A stretch of 7,762 nt of DNA, from positions 1-7,762 of the forward strand of contig JAWWBL010000080.1 of assembly GCA_033720975.1 (NCBI GenBank), read 5' to 3'. The translations under genes and the position numbers were made by a program. Each line of letters starts with the position of its first letter. Positions within the stretch are counted from its first letter, which is position 1. Below the pieces are notes generated by a model, which worked only from the letters and a program-made list of their open reading frames with translations, ran no database searches and had not been told where the DNA came from. The stretch comes from JAWWBL01 sp033720975 (lineage in GTDB: Bacteria; Actinomycetota; Acidimicrobiia; Spongiisociales; ZC4RG35). Below are positions 5,957 to 7,762 of the stretch, one piece after another.

Positions 5957-7312
5957 ATGGATCGGCGCATATTCGGGCTGGAAAACGAATACGGAGTCAC
6001 CTGCACGCTCAGAGGTCAGCGCCGTCTCAGCCCGGACGAAGTCGCCCGATACCTGTTCCGCAGGGTCGTCTCGTGGGGACGCTCATCCAACGTCTTCTTG
6101 GAGAATGGGGCGCGTCTCTACTTGGACGTCGGATCCCATCCCGAATTCGCGACTCCCGAGTGCGATGTGATCGAGGACGTAGTGGCCCACGACAAGGCGG
6201 GGGAGCGCATCCTCGAAGGCCTGGTCAGGGGAGCGGAGGAGCGACTCGAAGAAGAGGGCATACGCGGAGAGATCTTCATCTTCAAGAACAACACTGACAG
6301 CGCCGGAAACTCGTATGGCTGTCACGAGAACTACCTGGTCAGCAGACATAAGGACTTTCATCGCACAGTGGACGTCCTCATCCCGTTCCTGGTCACTCGT
6401 CAGATTTTCCTCGGTGCCGGCAAGCTCACCCAGACCCCCAGGGGCACGGCGTTTTCCATAGCCCAACGCGCCGATCACATATGGGAAGGCGTCTCCTCGG
6501 CCACCACCCGATCGCGGCCCATCATCAACACCAGAGACGAGCCACACGCGGATGCCGAGCGTTACCGGAGACTCCATGTCATCGCCGGGGACTCGAACAT
6601 GAGCGAGTACGCGACATTCGTCAAGGTGGGAACCATGGTGGCATTGCTACAGATGATCGAACGCGATGTGGTCTTCCGGGATCTCACCCTGGAAAACCCC
6701 ATCAGGGCGATCCGAGAGGTATCCCACGACATCACGTGCACCCGCAAGATCAAACTCGCCAATGGTCGGGAGTTGAGCGCCCTCGACATCCAATGGGAGT
6801 ACCTGGATCGTGCAATGAGGTTTGCCAGGAGTCCCGGGTTTCCGCCCGAGGTTCAGCGTGCGGTGGACCGGTGGGAGCACCTCCTCACGGGACTCGAGAA
6901 AGACCCCATGACCCTGGATCGCGAAGTCGACTGGGTGATGAAGCATCGTCTGTTGGAGCGTTACGCCCAGACTCGTCAGGTCACAATGTCAGACCCGAGA
7001 ATGGCCATGATGGACCTCGCCTACCACGACGTCGACCGAACGCGAGGCCTGTTCTACATGCTGGAGAACAGGGGGCTTGCCGAGCGGATCGTCAGCGACG
7101 AGAAAGTCGCGGAGGCGGTGACGAAGCCGCCGGAGACGACCAGAGCACGGCTGAGAGGCGCATTTATCAAGGCTGCGAAAGCAAAAAGAAGAGATTTCAC
7201 GGTCGATTGGGTTCACCTGAAGCTGAACGATCAGGCTCAGCGAACCGTCATGTGCAAGGACCCGTTCAAGTCGCACGATGAGCGAGTGGAGAAGCTCATA
7301 GAGAGCTTGTGA
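5957..7312 (+). CDS. pafA: Pup-protein ligase PafA
   Basis: This 451-residue ATP-dependent ligase forms an isopeptide bond between the gamma-carboxylate of Pup's C-terminal Glu and substrate lysines. It is the paralogue of Dop but lacks the Dop loop: the NGARLY motif comes directly after SWGRSSNVFLE. GLENEYG (7-13) contains E9 of the metal/ATP site, with N at position 10 where mycobacterial PafA has T. D57 in LYLDVGSHPE is the conserved catalytic Asp. FKNNTD (109-114), CHENYL (122-127), RSRPIINTRDEPHAD (185-199) and RRLHVIAGDSNMSE (204-217) match the family. The C-terminal domain ends in the conserved FTVDWVHLKLNDQAQRTV block, which folds against the catalytic domain and helps bind Pup. Length is essentially that of M. 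tuberculosis PafA. It sits 80 bases after prcA with its own likely promoter, so it may be transcribed separately from the arc-prcA operon. Confidence 0.97.
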   Translation: MDRRIFGLENEYGVTCTLRGQRRLSPDEVARYLFRRVVSWGRSSNVFLENGARLYLDVGSHPEFATPECDVIEDVVAHDKAGERILEGLVRGAEERLEEEGIRGEIFIFKNNTDSAGNSYGCHENYLVSRHKDFHRTVDVLIPFLVTRQIFLGAGKLTQTPRGTAFSIAQRADHIWEGVSSATTRSRPIINTRDEPHADAERYRRLHVIAGDSNMSEYATFVKVGTMVALLQMIERDVVFRDLTLENPIRAIREVSHDITCTRKIKLANGRELSALDIQWEYLDRAMRFARSPGFPPEVQRAVDRWEHLLTGLEKDPMTLDREVDWVMKHRLLERYAQTRQVTMSDPRMAMMDLAYHDVDRTRGLFYMLENRGLAERIVSDEKVAEAVTKPPETTRARLRGAFIKAAKAKRRDFTVDWVHLKLNDQAQRTVMCKDPFKSHDERVEKLIESL

Positions 7313-7324
7313 GGCTTGATTGCC

Positions 7325-7438
7325 GGCCTACTTTGGCTGATTGCGTCCTATCCGCACCTTCATAAGCCTGACCAGGGGGGCTAACTCGAGCCGACCCGGA
7401 AGTCGGGATCTCCTCCAGCCAAACAGACGCCGGTCGGC
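7325..7438. repeat. Intergenic palindromic repeat, copy 1 (114 bases)
   Basis: Copy 1 has two blocks. Block A (7325-7368) matches 7450-7493 at 42 of 44 positions; the differences are T7329/G7454 and G7345/C7470. Block B (7395-7438) is identical over 44 bases to 7496-7539. The blocks are separated here by 26 bases (7369-7394, containing a run of six G) but by only two in copy 2. TTTGGCTG (7332-7339) and CAGCCAAA (7416-7423) are inverted arms. The outer arms (7325-7331 and 7433-7439) pair with one mismatch and one G-U. The copy starts twelve bases after the pafA stop, so it may also shape the 3' end of the pafA message. No coding potential is convincing. Confidence 0.9.
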
Positions 7439-7449
7439 TGATAAATGGC

Positions 7450-7540
7450 GGCCGACTTTGGCTGATTGCCTCCTATCCGCACCTTCATAAGCCGGCCCGG
7501 AAGTCGGGATCTCCTCCAGCCAAACAGACGCCGGTCGGCC
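7450..7540. repeat. Intergenic palindromic repeat, copy 2 (about 91 bases)
   Basis: Copy 2 is the compact version of the same element. Its outer arms GGCCGAC (7450-7456) and GTCGGCC (7534-7540) pair perfectly over seven bases. The next arms, TTTGGCTG (7457-7464) and CAGCCAAA (7517-7524), pair over eight, with a nine-base bulge (7525-7533) on one side only. Inside are a small hairpin CCCG-GAAGT-CGGG (7496-7508) and the short pair ATCC/GGAT (7475-7478, 7507-7510), which cannot form at the same time. The layout resembles a REP/BIME-like or MITE-like dispersed element. I see no clear target-site duplication and cannot name a family. Confidence 0.88.
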
Positions 7541-7601
7541 GTGAACGATGCCCGCTGAAAGCAACATCCCCGCTTAACGTGGAGGCGCAAGCCGGTATCC
7601 A

Positions 7602-7762
7602 ATGCAATCTGTAGTAGAGCGCACCCTCAACCTCCTGATCTACCTCCTCGAGTCGCCGCGACCGGTTACGGCCAACGAAGTTCGCAATACCGTCGCCGGG
7701 TACGGCGAGCAGTCCGACGAGGCGTTCCACCGCATGTTCGAGCGGGACAAGGACGTGCTCCG
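7602..7762 (+). CDS. pafB: PafB, WYL-domain transcription regulator (5' part only)
   Basis: The first 53 codons are present and the frame is open to the window end. The peptide begins MQSVVERTLNLLIYLLES, then a TANEVRNTVAGYG stretch and EAFHRMFERDKDVL, matching the N-terminal winged-helix domain of PafB; the motif RMFERDK is especially typical. PafB, together with PafC, is a WYL-domain activator of the RecA/LexA-independent DNA-damage response in mycobacteria; despite the name it is not needed for pupylation. The WYL domain and any pafC lie beyond the window. No upstream in-frame start exists before the TAA at 7575-7577, so ATG 7602 is the start. It lacks a proper Shine-Dalgarno: GGAGG at 7581-7585 is 16 bases away. 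TAACGT (7575-7580) is a weak -10 candidate. The gene is separated from pafA by the repeat-filled gap. Confidence 0.88.
   Translation, partial: MQSVVERTLNLLIYLLESPRPVTANEVRNTVAGYGEQSDEAFHRMFERDKDVL

Noticed and set aside
5734..6297. A + strand frame of 187 codons spanning the prcA end and pafA start
   Set aside because: It overlaps two certain genes out of frame, has low-complexity Arg/Ser-rich composition and no recognisable domain.
7325..7540. CRISPR array
   Set aside because: There are only two copies, the blocks are 44 bases and near-identical with a nested palindrome, and there are no regular unique spacers or cas genes.
7325..7540. Insertion sequence or MITE with defined ends
   Set aside because: The arms resemble terminal inverted repeats, but I could find no target-site duplication and no transposase, so the mobile-element label is left open.
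7328..7730. Three overlapping minus-strand frames across the repeat region, with peptides such as MKVRIG and GVCLAGGDPDF recurring
   Set aside because: The recurrence comes from the DNA repeat being read in different frames, not from a repeated protein. The frames have no family resemblance, and one runs into the pafB coding region. They are best treated as non-coding repeat.

Overview
The window is a GC-rich stretch of bacterial chromosome that carries an almost complete Pup-proteasome locus. The organism is very probably an actinobacterium: the set of 20S proteasome subunits, Pup, Dop, PafA and the ARC/Mpa ATPase, next to a TrmI-type tRNA methyltransferase and a PafB-type WYL regulator, is the classical actinobacterial arrangement. 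I cannot name a genus. Starts without a Shine-Dalgarno sequence and a possible leaderless promoter also fit that phylum.

Layout, all genes on the + strand. A 32-residue single-span membrane protein (94-192) overlaps the start of trmI (189-974) by four bases. A 64-base gap follows, with a TATACT -10 candidate and a near-perfect Shine-Dalgarno. After it comes a compact operon: arc/mpa (1039-2760), dop (2760-4229), pup (4235-4423), prcB (4420-5214) and prcA (5211-5876). Its junctions are a 1-base overlap, a 5-base gap and two 4-base overlaps. An 80-base gap with hairpin-forming sequence and a possible leaderless promoter leads to pafA (5957-7312). A 289-base non-coding gap then holds two copies of an imperfect palindromic repeat. 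The 5' end of pafB begins at 7602 and runs off the window.

How the genes work together. PafA ligates the C-terminal glutamate of Pup to lysines of target proteins. Pup here already ends in Gly-Gly-Glu, so the deamidation step that Dop performs in mycobacteria is not needed, and Dop should act mainly as depupylase. The ARC ring recognises Pup through its N-terminal coiled coil, unfolds the target and docks on the PrcA ring through its GQYL tail. PrcB, after self-cleavage at G47/T48, degrades the substrate. PafB, normally with PafC, is a transcription activator of the mycobacterial DNA-damage response and is usually encoded beside pafA.

The core system is well described. The parts most worth a second look are the duplicated palindrome between pafA and pafB, the tiny membrane protein coupled to trmI, the structured prcA-pafA gap, and Pup ending in Glu beside an apparently intact Dop.
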